A stretch of 64,000 bases of DNA from Maribellus luteus. Its GTDB lineage: Bacteria > Bacteroidota > Bacteroidia > Bacteroidales > Prolixibacteraceae. Every line of letters starts with the position of its first letter. Within the stretch, counting starts at the first letter, position 1. Below, in pieces: positions 45,534 through 55,675 of this stretch. The position numbers and the translations under genes were made by a program. The notes below the pieces were generated by a model. It was not told the origin of the DNA and ran no database searches. It saw only the letters and a program-made list of their open reading frames with translations. Location: positions 62,001 through 126,000 of the forward strand of contig NZ_QWGR01000010.1 of assembly GCF_003576475.1 (NCBI RefSeq), given 5' to 3'.

Positions 45534-45712
45534 CGTTGTTATTTTTCAGCAAAAATAGCCAATCAAAAGGTTTCTCAAAATCAAAATGAAGCGGATTAGT
45601 AAAAAACCGAATAAACACTAACTTTAGCAATAAAAAGTATGCGCAGGGCTAAACAATAAAATTTATGCTTTGTTTCTGTGAATATTAATCAAAAGTTAAG
45701 ATAAAATCAACA

Positions 45713-48475
45713 ATGGACAAGTTTTCATCTGTGGGAAATCAAGAGTTAGAGGCAGTTGAGGACCTTTACAAATCGTATCTTGAAGACCCTGAGTCGATTG
45801 ACAAGAGCTGGCAACATTTTTTTGCGGGATTTGAACTGGCCCGCAAAAATTATCCGGAAAAACCGGGCACCGTTCGGTTGGAGAACATCGACAAAGAATT
45901 TGCAATATTAAACCTCATACACGGCTATCGTCAGCGTGGGCATTTGTTCACAAAAACAAACCCTGTAAGAGCCCGTCGTAAGTACCTGCCAACACTGGCG
46001 ATCGAAAACTTCGGGCTCGGAGAAAAAGACCTGGAAACGGTATTTCAGGCCGGTAACGAAATTGGAATGGGGCCGGCAAAACTGAAAGACATCGTAGCGC
46101 ACCTCGAAGACACTTACTGCCGTTCGGTGGGAGTGGAGTACATGTACATACGGCACCCTGAAGTGTTGCAGTGGCTTCGTGAACGCATGGAAGGTTCCCG
46201 GAATTCGGAAGAATACACCCACGAGAAAAGGTTGCATTTCTTTTACCACCTTAAACTGGCGGTTGGGTTTGAGAACTTCATCCACAAAAAGTTTGTGGGG
46301 CAGAAACGTTTCTCGCTCGAAGGAGCCGAAGCCTTGATTCCGGCACTGGATGCAATCATTGAGAAAGGCGCCGAACTGGGCCTCGAAGAGTTTATTATTG
46401 GAATGGCACACCGTGGCCGTTTAAATGTGCTCGCCAATATTCTGGAAAAACCTTACCAGAATATTTTCAAGGAATTTTACGGAAAAGAATACGAAGACGA
46501 TATTTCGCAGGGCGATGTAAAATATCACCTGGGTTACGAAAATGAGGTAACCACCGACTTTAACAAGAAGGTAAAACTGAAGCTGTTGCCCAACCCGTCG
46601 CACCTCGAAACCGTGGCACCGATTGCCGAAGGAATGGTCCGTTCGCAGATCGACTCGGTTTACCATGGCGATTACGACAAAGCGGCGGCCATTATTATTC
46701 ACGGCGATGCGGCCATTGCTGCACAGGGCGTGGTGTACGAAACCATTCAGATGTCGCAGCTGCCCGGCTACAAAACAGGGGGCACCATTCATTTGGTGAT
46801 CAACAACCAGGTGGGTTTTACCACCCCGTACCTGGAGGCGCGCTCCAGCACCTATTGTACCGACGTGGCGAAGGTTACCCGTTCACCCGTTTTCCATGTG
46901 AATGGCGACGATGTGGAGGCACTGATCTATACGATAAAACTGGCGATGGAGTTTCGTCAGAAGTTTCATGCTGATGTTTTTATTGATATTTTGTGTTACC
47001 GCAAATACGGGCACAACGAGGGCGACGAGCCACGTTTTACCCAGCCTTTATTGTACAAAGCCATCGCAAAACACAAAAACCCACGCGATATTTATGCCGA
47101 CAAGCTCAGCGAACTGGGTGTGATGACACTGGAGGATTCGAGGGCGAGAGTGAAAGAGTTTGACCAGTTTCTGGAGGGAAAATACACGGAATCGGAAAAG
47201 ATTGAGAAGCTGAAGATTCGCCAGTTTATGGTAAAGCCTTACGAGCCTTACGAAATGCCCTCAAAAGCGATCTTCAACGAAACGATCGAAACCGGTGTAA
47301 AGAAAAGTGTGCTTTTGTCGGTTGCTGAAAAAATCAATGAACTTCCACAAGACCTGCCTTTCTTTAAAAAGGTAGACCGTATTATTTCGGACCGGAAAAT
47401 GATGATCCACGACGACCGGCTGGATTGGGCGATGGGAGAGTTGCTGGCGTACGGAACGCTGGTAACCGACGGTCATCCGGTGCGGGTGAGTGGACAGGAC
47501 AGCGAACGGGGAACCTTTGCACACCGTCATGCCGCTTTTGTGATCGAAGGAACCGAAGATAAATACTATCCGTTGCAACACGTAGCTGAAAATCAGGCGC
47601 CGTTTAGCGTGTATAACTCGCTGCTTTCGGAATATGCCGTTCTCGGTTTTGAGTACGGTTATTCGCTGGCACAGCCCAACGGACTCACGATTTGGGAGGC
47701 ACAGTTTGGCGATTTCCACAACGTGGCACAGGTAATCATCGACCAGTACATTACTTCCGCCATCGAAAAATGGGGGTTGATGAACGGCCTGACACTTTTC
47801 CTTCCGCATGGTTACGAAGGACAGGGGCCCGAGCATTCCAGCGCACGTATCGAGCGCTTTTTGCAACAGGCAGCCGGAAACAACATCCAGGTAATTGTGC
47901 CCAGCACACCGGCCAACTTGTTCCATTTGCTGCGTCGTCAGGTGAAAATGAACATGCGTTTGCCACTGGTGGTGTTTACACCCAAAAGTTTGTTGCGGCA
48001 CCCGATGGTAACATCCAAGCTCGAAGAATTTACCAAAGGTGGTTTCCAGGAAATTATTGACGACCATGTGGCAGAACCCGATTTGGTGGAACGCGTGGTG
48101 CTGACTACCGGAAGGCTGTATTACGACCTGGCGAAGTACAAGGTGGAACACGGTATTACAGATGTGGCGCTGGTGAGAATGGAGCAGATTTATCCGATAC
48201 CGCACAAAGCGATCAACGATATTCTGAAAAAATATCCAAAGTCGGAAGAATTGATTTGGGCACAGGATGAACCCGAAAACATGGGTGCATGGCCGTTCCT
48301 TGCGCGAAAACTCGATTGCCTGGGAATCAAAGGGATTGCACGTCCTGAAAGTGCCAGCCCTGCGGTTGGACTGATGGAGAAACACCGTCAGGGACTGGAG
48401 AAACTGATCAGTTCGGTTTTTTCAAAAAAAAGAGGTGACCGTTTAGAAGATTCCTCCCATTTCATCAGGAAATGA
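45713..48475 (+). CDS. sucA: 2-oxoglutarate dehydrogenase E1 component
   Basis: The 920-residue thiamine-diphosphate enzyme decarboxylates 2-oxoglutarate and passes the succinyl group to the E2 lipoyl arm. The N-terminal part (DLYKSYLEDPESIDKSWQHFF) matches OGDH E1. The ThDP site is seen in MAHRGRLNVL (about 230-239) and HGDAAIAAQGVVYE (about 322-335), and the transketolase pyrimidine domain carries the DSERGTFAHRHA segment. It precedes sucB by 97 bases in the same direction; no lpd (E3) gene follows. Confidence 0.96.
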   Translation: MDKFSSVGNQELEAVEDLYKSYLEDPESIDKSWQHFFAGFELARKNYPEKPGTVRLENIDKEFAILNLIHGYRQRGHLFTKTNPVRARRKYLPTLAIENFGLGEKDLETVFQAGNEIGMGPAKLKDIVAHLEDTYCRSVGVEYMYIRHPEVLQWLRERMEGSRNSEEYTHEKRLHFFYHLKLAVGFENFIHKKFVGQKRFSLEGAEALIPALDAIIEKGAELGLEEFIIGMAHRGRLNVLANILEKPYQNIFKEFYGKEYEDDISQGDVKYHLGYENEVTTDFNKKVKLKLLPNPSHLETVAPIAEGMVRSQIDSVYHGDYDKAAAIIIHGDAAIAAQGVVYETIQMSQLPGYKTGGTIHLVINNQVGFTTPYLEARSSTYCTDVAKVTRSPVFHVNGDDVEALIYTIKLAMEFRQKFHADVFIDILCYRKYGHNEGDEPRFTQPLLYKAIAKHKNPRDIYADKLSELGVMTLEDSRARVKEFDQFLEGKYTESEKIEKLKIRQFMVKPYEPYEMPSKAIFNETIETGVKKSVLLSVAEKINELPQDLPFFKKVDRIISDRKMMIHDDRLDWAMGELLAYGTLVTDGHPVRVSGQDSERGTFAHRHAAFVIEGTEDKYYPLQHVAENQAPFSVYNSLLSEYAVLGFEYGYSLAQPNGLTIWEAQFGDFHNVAQVIIDQYITSAIEKWGLMNGLTLFLPHGYEGQGPEHSSARIERFLQQAAGNNIQVIVPSTPANLFHLLRRQVKMNMRLPLVVFTPKSLLRHPMVTSKLEEFTKGGFQEIIDDHVAEPDLVERVVLTTGRLYYDLAKYKVEHGITDVALVRMEQIYPIPHKAINDILKKYPKSEELIWAQDEPENMGAWPFLARKLDCLGIKGIARPESASPAVGLMEKHRQGLEKLISSVFSKKRGDRLEDSSHFIRK

Positions 48476-48572
48476 ACCATCGAAAAGTTCTATGTAGCTT
48501 TCGGCATTGTTTCTTGTGAATGTGAAGAATTATGGAAAGCTTTGAATGAAATTTAGAGATAAATAAAAAACC

Positions 48573-49817
48573 ATGATAATCGAAGTAAAAGTTCCCAGTC
48601 CGGGAGAATCGATAACCGAAGTGGAAATAGGCAGCTGGCTTGTTGAAGACGGGGCAGTGGTGTCGAAAAACCAGGAAATTGCCGAGGTTGAATCGGATAA
48701 GGCGACCCTGACCATTGTGGCGGCCGAAGCTGGTAAAATTGAAATAAAAGCTGCCGAAGGAGAAACGATTGAGGTAGGTGCCGTTGTTTGCACCATCGAT
48801 ACCAGTGTTGCTCCGGTGGCCCAAAAGGCGGAGGCAAAGGCCGAGGCTGAGGTAAAGGAAGAACCGAAGGTGGAGGCGAAGAAAGAAGCCGGGCCTGCCA
48901 AAGAAGTAAAAGCATCGGAAGCTTACGATAAGGTGAAAGTGACTTCTGTGGCCAAAGAGATGATGAAGGAGAATGATCTTTCGGTAGACGATGTGATCAA
49001 CGGGTTGAAACGCCTGGGCAAAAAAGAGGTGGAAGCCGTTTTGAGTGCTCCTGCAGCAGCTGCTGTGGTGCAAAAACGCGAAGCCAGCCGTGCCGAAGAA
49101 CGTGAACGGATGTCGAGCCTGCGCCGGAAATTAAGCGCGCGTTTGGTGGCCGTGAAAAACGAAACCGCCATGTTGACGACCTTCAACGAGATCGACATGA
49201 GCTTTGTGATGGACATGCGCAAAAAGTACCAGCAAAAGTTTGTGGACAAACACGGGCTGAAGCTCGGTTTTATGTCGTTCTTTACCAAAGCAGCGGCAGT
49301 GGCTGCCGAATTTTACCCGATGGTAAATGCACAGATCGACGGGGAAGAGATCGTAATGCCGCAATTTGTGGATGTGGGAATTGCCGTTTCCACGCCCAAA
49401 GGTTTGATGGTGCCGATCGTGCGGAATGCCGAAAGTAAATCGGTGCCGGAGATCGAGCTGGAAATTAAGGAACTGGCAGAAAAAGCCCGTACGAAAAAAA
49501 TATCGGTGGAAGAACTCACCGGTGGAACCTTTACCATTACCAACGGTGGTGTGTTTGGCTCCCTGCTTTCCACTCCAATCATCAACCCGCCGCAATCGGC
49601 CATCCTGGGGATGCACAACATTGTGGAACGCCCGGTGGCTGTTAACGGGCAGGTGGTGATCCGCCCGATGATGTACGTGGCGTTGTCGTACGACCACCGT
49701 ATCATCGACGGTAAAGACTCGGTGGGCTTCCTTGTAAAAGTGAAGGAAATGATTGAAAATCCGGAACGCATGTTTACCAACGGAAAAGACGCCGGCGAGT
49801 TATTGCTGGGGATTTAA
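48573..49817 (+). CDS. sucB: 2-oxoglutarate dehydrogenase E2 (dihydrolipoyl succinyltransferase)
   Basis: The 414-residue protein has one lipoyl domain (about 2-75, lipoylated Lys in VESDKATL), an Ala/Glu/Lys-rich linker (about 80-115), a peripheral E3/E1-binding domain (about 120-155, [18 protein letters not shown]), and a catalytic domain (about 185-414) with [14 protein letters not shown] holding the active His and Asp. The cognate E1 gene is directly upstream. The single lipoyl domain and length match SucB rather than pyruvate E2. Confidence 0.95.
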   Translation: MIIEVKVPSPGESITEVEIGSWLVEDGAVVSKNQEIAEVESDKATLTIVAAEAGKIEIKAAEGETIEVGAVVCTIDTSVAPVAQKAEAKAEAEVKEEPKVEAKKEAGPAKEVKASEAYDKVKVTSVAKEMMKENDLSVDDVINGLKRLGKKEVEAVLSAPAAAAVVQKREASRAEERERMSSLRRKLSARLVAVKNETAMLTTFNEIDMSFVMDMRKKYQQKFVDKHGLKLGFMSFFTKAAAVAAEFYPMVNAQIDGEEIVMPQFVDVGIAVSTPKGLMVPIVRNAESKSVPEIELEIKELAEKARTKKISVEELTGGTFTITNGGVFGSLLSTPIINPPQSAILGMHNIVERPVAVNGQVVIRPMMYVALSYDHRIIDGKDSVGFLVKVKEMIENPERMFTNGKDAGELLLGI

Positions 49818-49840
49818 AAACGTACTTATACGATATGGGA

Positions 49841-49879
49841 GAACCGTTCCTTCTTTTTGGGGGAGCGGTTCTTTTTTTT
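49841..49879 (+). terminator. Intrinsic terminator after sucB
   Basis: GAACCGTTCC and GGGAGCGGTTC arms around a T-rich loop, then eight T. Confidence 0.8.
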
Positions 49880-49885
49880 GAAGTC

Positions 49886-49980
49886 AATTTAATAAATATC
49901 CAATTCTCAATTTTGAATTTGAAATATCCAACGAAATCCGAAAATTGGATATTGGGAATTCTAAATTGGATATTCTACAT
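49886..49980. repeat. AT-rich inverted repeat (TATCCAATT type)
   Basis: AATATCCAATTCTCAATTTTGAATTT is followed by inverted copies AAATTGGATATTGGGAATTC and AAATTGGATATTC (pieces only). A degenerate hairpin-forming intergenic repeat; function unknown. Confidence 0.55.
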
Positions 49981-50024
49981 TAAAAAATAATTTAATTGCT
50001 GTAAGGTCTATACAAAAACAGGTA

Positions 50025-50250
50025 TTCTGAACTCTCCGAAATACCGAATTCAGTAAAAAACCACCCTTCCGCAACTGCGGAACATTCGAAACGGATAAAA
50101 ATCAACCTTTCCGGGCTTGCGGAAAGTCAGAACCGGCGCCAAAACAAGGTTTCCGTACGTGCGGAAAGTATGAATCCGATTTCAGGCAAGGCTTCCGCAC
50201 GTGCGGAATACTTGAACCGAATCCAAAGGAAGGTTTCCGCGAAACAGGTA
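50025..50250. repeat. 42-bp tandem array of TTCCG(N6)CGGAA palindromes
   Basis: Palindrome starts are at 50025 (degenerate), 50067, 50109, 50151, 50193 and 50235 (half only): exactly 42 bases apart each time. The full cores read TTCCGCAACTGCGGAA, TTCCGGGCTTGCGGAA, TTCCGTACGTGCGGAA and TTCCGCACGTGCGGAA. The 26-base spacers are related, sharing GAAYCG-type centres and a CAAGG-like end. The array stops about 50 bases before the ATG of the T9SS cargo gene. 42 bases equal about four helical turns, so the palindromes sit on one DNA face. Confidence 0.85.
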
Positions 50251-50300
50251 CTTGCAAGAGGCACTATTTTTGTTAAATTGCGTGCATATATTTATGCCCC

Positions 50301-53300
50301 ATGTCTAAGATTTCTTTCATTTACAGTGTTTTTATTGTTTTAATTATAAGTCAGTTATTTATTAATTCTTCTATAGCTCAAAAAGATTTACTCTGGAACT
50401 ATAATTATGACGACGGATTACGCACAAGTAGAGATTATCTCGTAAAATCATTTATAACCGACAACAACGAAATTATTTTTACAGGGAGAATAGAATCGAG
50501 TTTTACCAATACCGATTTTAATTCAGCAAGAATATCCGAAAACGGGAAAATTTTGTGGGAAACCCAGTATTCATCAATTAAAGATGAAGCAGATGCAATT
50601 GTTTTAAATTATGATGGAGGAGGAATTAATTCACAAGATATTCCTGTTTCAAGCTTTTTAGATAAGGACGATAACCTTTACAGTGCAGTTATTTTGGTGG
50701 AGAATTTCAATAATGGACATTTTTCACAAGATGTAGCTGTAATAAAACAGGATAGTCAGGGAAATATCTTATGGAAAAATATCTTCTATCGTCAGAGGAT
50801 CGATTTTGCGTTAGACGATTATTTTCGTGGTTTTTTTGTTGATTCGGTAGGGAATTCATGGTTACTAACCCGGGCTCCAATTGATACGGGCAATAGTTTG
50901 GTTAAATACGACAACGAGGGGAATCAAATCTTTGTTTCTCATTTTGATTTACCTGAAAATACCGATAATAGCAATGCCAAATTAGATCTTATTGATGGAA
51001 AAATCACTTTTATTTCTTTTCATACAGGTGTTGGCCCGTTCTTGGTCACTATCTTTTCTGATAGTGGTGAGATTGAAAGGGAATTTCATTTAGGTAACAC
51101 AGGAGATGTAGGTATGGGGGCAAGGAGATATGAAAGGATTTGGTTTGTTAATTTTCCAACAGGCGAAAAAGTCATTGTAGGTAAATTGTGGTATGACTGG
51201 GGTGGTAAAAAGTATTATAAATTAAAAATATTCTACTTTGACAGTAACTGGAATCAGATAGCAGATATTGAACCAGAAAGTATCCCTATAGATGACATTT
51301 ATCCTCATAAAGTTACTTTGTGTGGCGAAAATATATATATAAATGGCGGCGTTTACTATACATTTGACGACGACATGTCTATGAAGCCGTTTATCCTTCA
51401 ATACGATAGTAATGCAAATGAAAACCTTATTTATTTAGATAATAAGTACAATCAGGGAGGTTTCGTTAGATCATTAAATGTTTCAAATGATACGGTATAT
51501 CTTACAGAGAATGTATTCGATTCGTTAACCTATACAACAAACCTTGTGCGCATTGTAAATACATCTCAAATTGACTATCGCAAAGAAATTGGTGTCAACG
51601 GCTATAGATGTCATCCAGAGAATATATTTAAGACGAAAAATTCTCTGATTTTTACAGGAGAGCTTCGAAATACTTTCACACCTCAATATCCCGAAGATAC
51701 GAATAGCGAACAATGGGTTGCCCGTTTTAATGAAGAGGGGATTGAACAATGGAGCGTAATAAATACTGGTGCCGGGGCTTCAGATATTCAATTTGAAAAG
51801 GTTATTTCGGATCGTTTCAACAACACCTATGTATGCGGAGATAGCCAAATTGGACCAATAGGTGATGGAGATAAGCATTTTTACAATCAACATTTATTAC
51901 TGCAAAAGATTGATGCCTTAGGTAATCTGCTTTGGTTCAGGAGATTATCGATTGATGCGACAACGCAATTATCATATAGATCTGAACATATTAAGTTAGT
52001 GTTTAATAAAGATGGTAATATTCTTTTAGCAGGCTTTGTTTATCCAAATATTTATACTTATAAATTTTCCCCAGAGGGAGATCTCCTTGCCCAAAATATT
52101 ATAGAAACAGAAAGAAGTACGCTTGTAAGAGATATTCAGATTGATTCGAAGAACAACATTTATTTGTATTTACCTTATTACTCCAAACCATCACAAATAG
52201 TAAAATTATCGTCCGATTTAGAAGAGTTGTGGCGTTTAGATTTTGAGGAAGAGTTAAAAAGAGATGAACCTGGATTTTTCATAGAGCAAGATAATGGTAA
52301 TATCTGTTTTATGTCGAAAGATGGAGATATTATTGAAATGACAGAGAACGGAATACTTAATTCCCGAACAACAATTTCGGAGTTTGAGAGAATTAATCAT
52401 GTAAGAAAAACAAAAGAAGGAACATACCTGTTAACAGGCACAATAAAGTATGGCTACAGAGATCGTATAAAGATTGTTGAGATAGACTCTACGGGAAAAA
52501 TTCTTTGGGAGTATAGAGATGAGAATATAGCTGAAGGTAAACACTCGATGGATTTGCCATCTGGCGATATTGTTGTTTTTGGTGGATCGGATGATGGCAG
52601 TATTTACTTACGATTTAATGATAAAAGAGAGTTTTGTTATAAAAAAGAGTACCCGGTTAAAATGACTCTTATTTGTGAAGATAGTCTCCAAAATTTACTT
52701 ATAACAGACAATTATCCCAATAGTACAATAATGAAAATAGCTCCCAATGGAGATTCAATAACTAGTCATCAATATATTAACGACACTTTAGCCGCGAATT
52801 TTCAAATAACAGATATTAAAGTAGATGTCTCTAATAATCCGTTAGTTTGTGGTTATATCAACAACATATCATCCATTCAATATTATGTGTGGAGCGTGGG
52901 CACTGTAGCTAAATTTTCACAACCTGAGTCTATTAATCAACCTCCGTTATTTATAAAGCGACCTGAGATAGAAAAATTTTCTAATCCAAACTATCGCGAT
53001 ACACTGCTGGCAGTAGATCCTGATGGAGATTCTATTACATATTCAATTGAGCAAGGGCCAGATTGGTTAACATTAACTGGCGGTGGAATTTTGTCTCGAA
53101 ATGATAATTATTCAACGGATTCATTAATAATATTGAAAGCGACAGATAGTCATGGCGCATATGATAGATTGATTATGACTTACGGATTAGAATCAACAAC
53201 GGATATAAATACAAATGTTTTGCCAAACGGATATTTTACTGTTTATCCTAATCCAAGTAATGGTTTATTGCATATAAAATTTCAAGAGAACAACCTAAAT

Positions 53301-53474
53301 GAAAAATGCAATGTTGAGCTATATGATATGAAGGGGAATGTTGTTTATAACAAAATATTATTTATCAATTCAGCAGGTGAAAACAACATTAATCTTTCGC
53401 CCCTAAATCCCGGACACTATCTGTTAATGATAGACAGAAACCCAAACAATAGTTGTAAAATTATATTGCAATAA
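50301..53474 (+). CDS. T9SS-secreted beta-propeller-like protein with sorting domain
   Basis: The 1057-residue protein has a signal peptide (1-26, ending SSIAQ), a long beta-rich part (about 30-880) with recurring WG/LW-x-G/N-x-L and KID/KLSSD..L/W patterns suggesting a multi-bladed propeller, a cadherin/Ig-like domain (about 890-975, with LAVDPDGDSITYSIEQGPDWL), and a C-terminal type IX secretion sorting domain starting VYPNPSNGLLHIKF (about 982-1057). It is probably exported to the surface. Base composition is clearly more AT-rich than its neighbours, suggesting acquisition or faster drift. No T9SS machinery gene is in the window. It stands alone behind the 42-bp palindrome array. Confidence 0.85.
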   Translation: MSKISFIYSVFIVLIISQLFINSSIAQKDLLWNYNYDDGLRTSRDYLVKSFITDNNEIIFTGRIESSFTNTDFNSARISENGKILWETQYSSIKDEADAIVLNYDGGGINSQDIPVSSFLDKDDNLYSAVILVENFNNGHFSQDVAVIKQDSQGNILWKNIFYRQRIDFALDDYFRGFFVDSVGNSWLLTRAPIDTGNSLVKYDNEGNQIFVSHFDLPENTDNSNAKLDLIDGKITFISFHTGVGPFLVTIFSDSGEIEREFHLGNTGDVGMGARRYERIWFVNFPTGEKVIVGKLWYDWGGKKYYKLKIFYFDSNWNQIADIEPESIPIDDIYPHKVTLCGENIYINGGVYYTFDDDMSMKPFILQYDSNANENLIYLDNKYNQGGFVRSLNVSNDTVYLTENVFDSLTYTTNLVRIVNTSQIDYRKEIGVNGYRCHPENIFKTKNSLIFTGELRNTFTPQYPEDTNSEQWVARFNEEGIEQWSVINTGAGASDIQFEKVISDRFNNTYVCGDSQIGPIGDGDKHFYNQHLLLQKIDALGNLLWFRRLSIDATTQLSYRSEHIKLVFNKDGNILLAGFVYPNIYTYKFSPEGDLLAQNIIETERSTLVRDIQIDSKNNIYLYLPYYSKPSQIVKLSSDLEELWRLDFEEELKRDEPGFFIEQDNGNICFMSKDGDIIEMTENGILNSRTTISEFERINHVRKTKEGTYLLTGTIKYGYRDRIKIVEIDSTGKILWEYRDENIAEGKHSMDLPSGDIVVFGGSDDGSIYLRFNDKREFCYKKEYPVKMTLICEDSLQNLLITDNYPNSTIMKIAPNGDSITSHQYINDTLAANFQITDIKVDVSNNPLVCGYINNISSIQYYVWSVGTVAKFSQPESINQPPLFIKRPEIEKFSNPNYRDTLLAVDPDGDSITYSIEQGPDWLTLTGGGILSRNDNYSTDSLIILKATDSHGAYDRLIMTYGLESTTDINTNVLPNGYFTVYPNPSNGLLHIKFQENNLNEKCNVELYDMKGNVVYNKILFINSAGENNINLSPLNPGHYLLMIDRNPNNSCKIILQ

Positions 53475-53752
53475 GACTTTTATGTCTAAAAGTTCATCGG
53501 AAGTAATATTGTGGTTCATATGTGGCTACTTGTAAGGTTGTTTATGGTTGCGTAATTTTTCGTTTTAGTTTGCCCATATCCTCCGCTCTGATGCGAATCC
53601 TTTCACGTAGCTTGTAAAATATTTTTTGACTTTAATGCGACGGACAATCGTACCTGAGCAATCGTATTTCATGCCCCTAATAAAATTGAAAATCTTCTTG
53701 GACACCGTTGGGCTTTATTGTAAATTCAAAAGCAAATTCAAATCACTTCACC

Positions 53753-54979
53753 ATGAACGAAACATTAAAGACGCAAATCAAAGAGTTTGTTTTGGCTGAT
53801 ATTCACGAAGAGCGCATCAGTGCAAAAGCCGATCCGTTCTGGCAGTCGCTGCGTGAGGCAGGAACCCAGCTGTGGCTCGATACCGGCGACATGGACGAAG
53901 CCGAAAAAAACTGGTCGGCCGAAATGACCGCGCTTACCACCAACAATACGCTGGTAAACAAGGAAATTCAGAAAGGCATTTACGATGATTTTATTGCACA
54001 GGCACGCGAAATTGTCAGCGAGCTTCCGGTGGAGGAGCAGATTGTTGAAATTGCTTTTATCCTGAATGCGCGGCATGGCATGCGGCTGGCCAGGAAATTT
54101 GGCGGCTTTGTAAGTGTGGAACTTCATACCAACACGGCCCATCACTTTGATGCCATTGTTGACTACGGGTTGCGGTATTTCGATATCAATCCCGAACAGT
54201 TTATTGTGAAAGTTCCCTACACGGCGGTTGGTTTGCTGGGGGCGCGCCGCTTGCGCGAGTTAGGGGTGAAGATCAATTTTACACTCGAATTTTCGGCACG
54301 TCAAAACCTGATGGTAGCGGCCATTACCAAACCCAATTACTGCAACGTGTTTTTGGGGCGGATTGGCGCTTACATGAAAGACAACGGACTGGGTAGTGGT
54401 GAAGGAGCAGGGGAGCGGACCGTGCTTTCGACTCAGAAAATAGTAAAAGAAATAAGTGGAAACAATGCGGTGCCGACACAGTTGATCGCCGCCAGTTTGC
54501 GCGGTTATTCCCAGCTCGATGCGCTGGCCGGAACCGATGTGTTTACCATGCCCACCAAAGTGGCCGCTGACGGAAAAATCCACCTCGACGGGAAATTTAC
54601 ATCAAAAGTGAACGAGGTGTATCCGGTTGATTTAACAGAAGAGGCAGCAAAATATTCGCCCGAAAAGCTTTGGGACATCAGCGAAGGAGAACTAACTTTG
54701 GCCCGCAACCTGGATCGGGATTGCCCCAAAGACGGCAACGAACTGATTGACCGGGTACACCGTGCCGGCTGCGGCGATATGTTCCCGTACTTAAGTGAAA
54801 AGGATTTGGGCTTTATTGCATCTGACGGGAAGATACCCAAACACGAACGCTGGGCTTCGCGTATCGAAAGTGGCGAACTGGCCATCGATACCTTGCTGAA
54901 CCTGGCAGGTTTGGCTTCGTTTACGGACGATCAGAAGGAACTGGACGACCGTATCCGAAGAATCATCACCGCAGGATGA
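53753..54979 (+). CDS. Transaldolase-family protein, long form
   Basis: About 408 residues from ATG 53753; an ATG at 53708 lies upstream but the extra residues look non-coding. A transaldolase-type TIM barrel is seen from about 80 on, with the Schiff-base Lys at about 153 in FIVKVPYTAVG and conserved NFTLEFSARQ and MKDNG. It is longer than TalA/B (about 317) and TalC-type (about 220), with an N-terminal helical extension (1-80) and a C-terminal tail after 300. The 3-carbon transfer in the pentose phosphate pathway or a specialised aldolase is inferred. The cupin gene 48 bases downstream suggests a sugar-related unit. Confidence 0.82.
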   Translation: MNETLKTQIKEFVLADIHEERISAKADPFWQSLREAGTQLWLDTGDMDEAEKNWSAEMTALTTNNTLVNKEIQKGIYDDFIAQAREIVSELPVEEQIVEIAFILNARHGMRLARKFGGFVSVELHTNTAHHFDAIVDYGLRYFDINPEQFIVKVPYTAVGLLGARRLRELGVKINFTLEFSARQNLMVAAITKPNYCNVFLGRIGAYMKDNGLGSGEGAGERTVLSTQKIVKEISGNNAVPTQLIAASLRGYSQLDALAGTDVFTMPTKVAADGKIHLDGKFTSKVNEVYPVDLTEEAAKYSPEKLWDISEGELTLARNLDRDCPKDGNELIDRVHRAGCGDMFPYLSEKDLGFIASDGKIPKHERWASRIESGELAIDTLLNLAGLASFTDDQKELDDRIRRIITAG

Positions 54980-55027
54980 ACGAGAGACGAATAAAGTAGT
55001 TTGAGAAATATTTGAAAAGAAAATTGT

Positions 55028-55366
55028 ATGTCGGTTTTACTGTTTGACGAAACACCTTACGAGATCATAAACAACAGGGTAAAGCGAAAATTAATCCACA
55101 CCGAAAACCTGATGACGGTAGTGGTTGATTTTTCAGAAGGACCATGGGCGGAGGCCGATCCCCTGCACAATCACCCACACGAGCAAACCACGTTTATTGC
55201 GGAAGGTGAGGTTATTTTTTATTTTGAAGGTGAGCCGGAGCAACGGTTAAAAGCAGGCGATATGGTTGCGGTTCCGCCGTATGTAAAGCATGCAATTAAG
55301 CTGGTAAGCCCAACTGCGCGACTGGTCGACAGCTTTAATCCCGTACGCGAAGATTTTCTGAAGTAA
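55028..55366 (+). CDS. Small cupin-domain protein
   Basis: The 112-residue single cupin has the metal motif HNHPHEQTTFIAEGE (about 42-56, two His and a Glu) and the second motif with VPPYVKHAIKL (His about 89). It probably binds a metal and a small molecule such as a sugar; the activity is unknown. It follows the transaldolase gene by 48 bases in the same direction, so they are likely cotranscribed. Confidence 0.85.
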   Translation: MSVLLFDETPYEIINNRVKRKLIHTENLMTVVVDFSEGPWAEADPLHNHPHEQTTFIAEGEVIFYFEGEPEQRLKAGDMVAVPPYVKHAIKLVSPTARLVDSFNPVREDFLK

Positions 55367-55675
55367 ATAAGATAGGATAAGGCAAAGGCAAAGGCAAAGG
55401 CTGAGACAGAGGAGCAAGTGCATTCAAGTTTCCTGTCTCAGTCTCAGTTGTTAAAAGCATAAATGCTTTAATGCTTTAATGCTTTAATGCGAGAATAAGC
55501 TATGGACTACAAGCTGCAAGCCATGGGCAGTTGAATATTGAAAATCAAAAAAATCAATCTCACGATCAACCCATTCAATCTAATTCAACCCATTTTTCCC
55601 TGAAAACTGTGACTGAAAACTGCGACTTTTGTAATACTGAAAACGAATCAGTCCTTCAATCCCTCAATCCCTCAG
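55367..55675. repeat. Low-complexity intergenic region, dispersed repeat copy 2
   Basis: The 309 bases hold GGCAAAGGCAAAGGC (about 55380-55397), a tandem TTTAATGCTTTAATGC run (about 55463-55491), and CTGAAAACTGTGACTGAAAAC. AATGCTTTAATGCGAGAATAAGCTA is echoed, in pieces, at 44165-44200. No gene is visible. It is the second copy of the repeat at 44165-44352. Confidence 0.55.

Noticed and set aside
47261-48385. 374-codon minus-strand frame
   Set aside because: Antisense to sucA, whose conserved motifs establish the plus frame.
50025-50250. CRISPR array
   Set aside because: Period is regular, but the spacers are related to each other, the repeat core is only 16 bases, and no cas gene is present.
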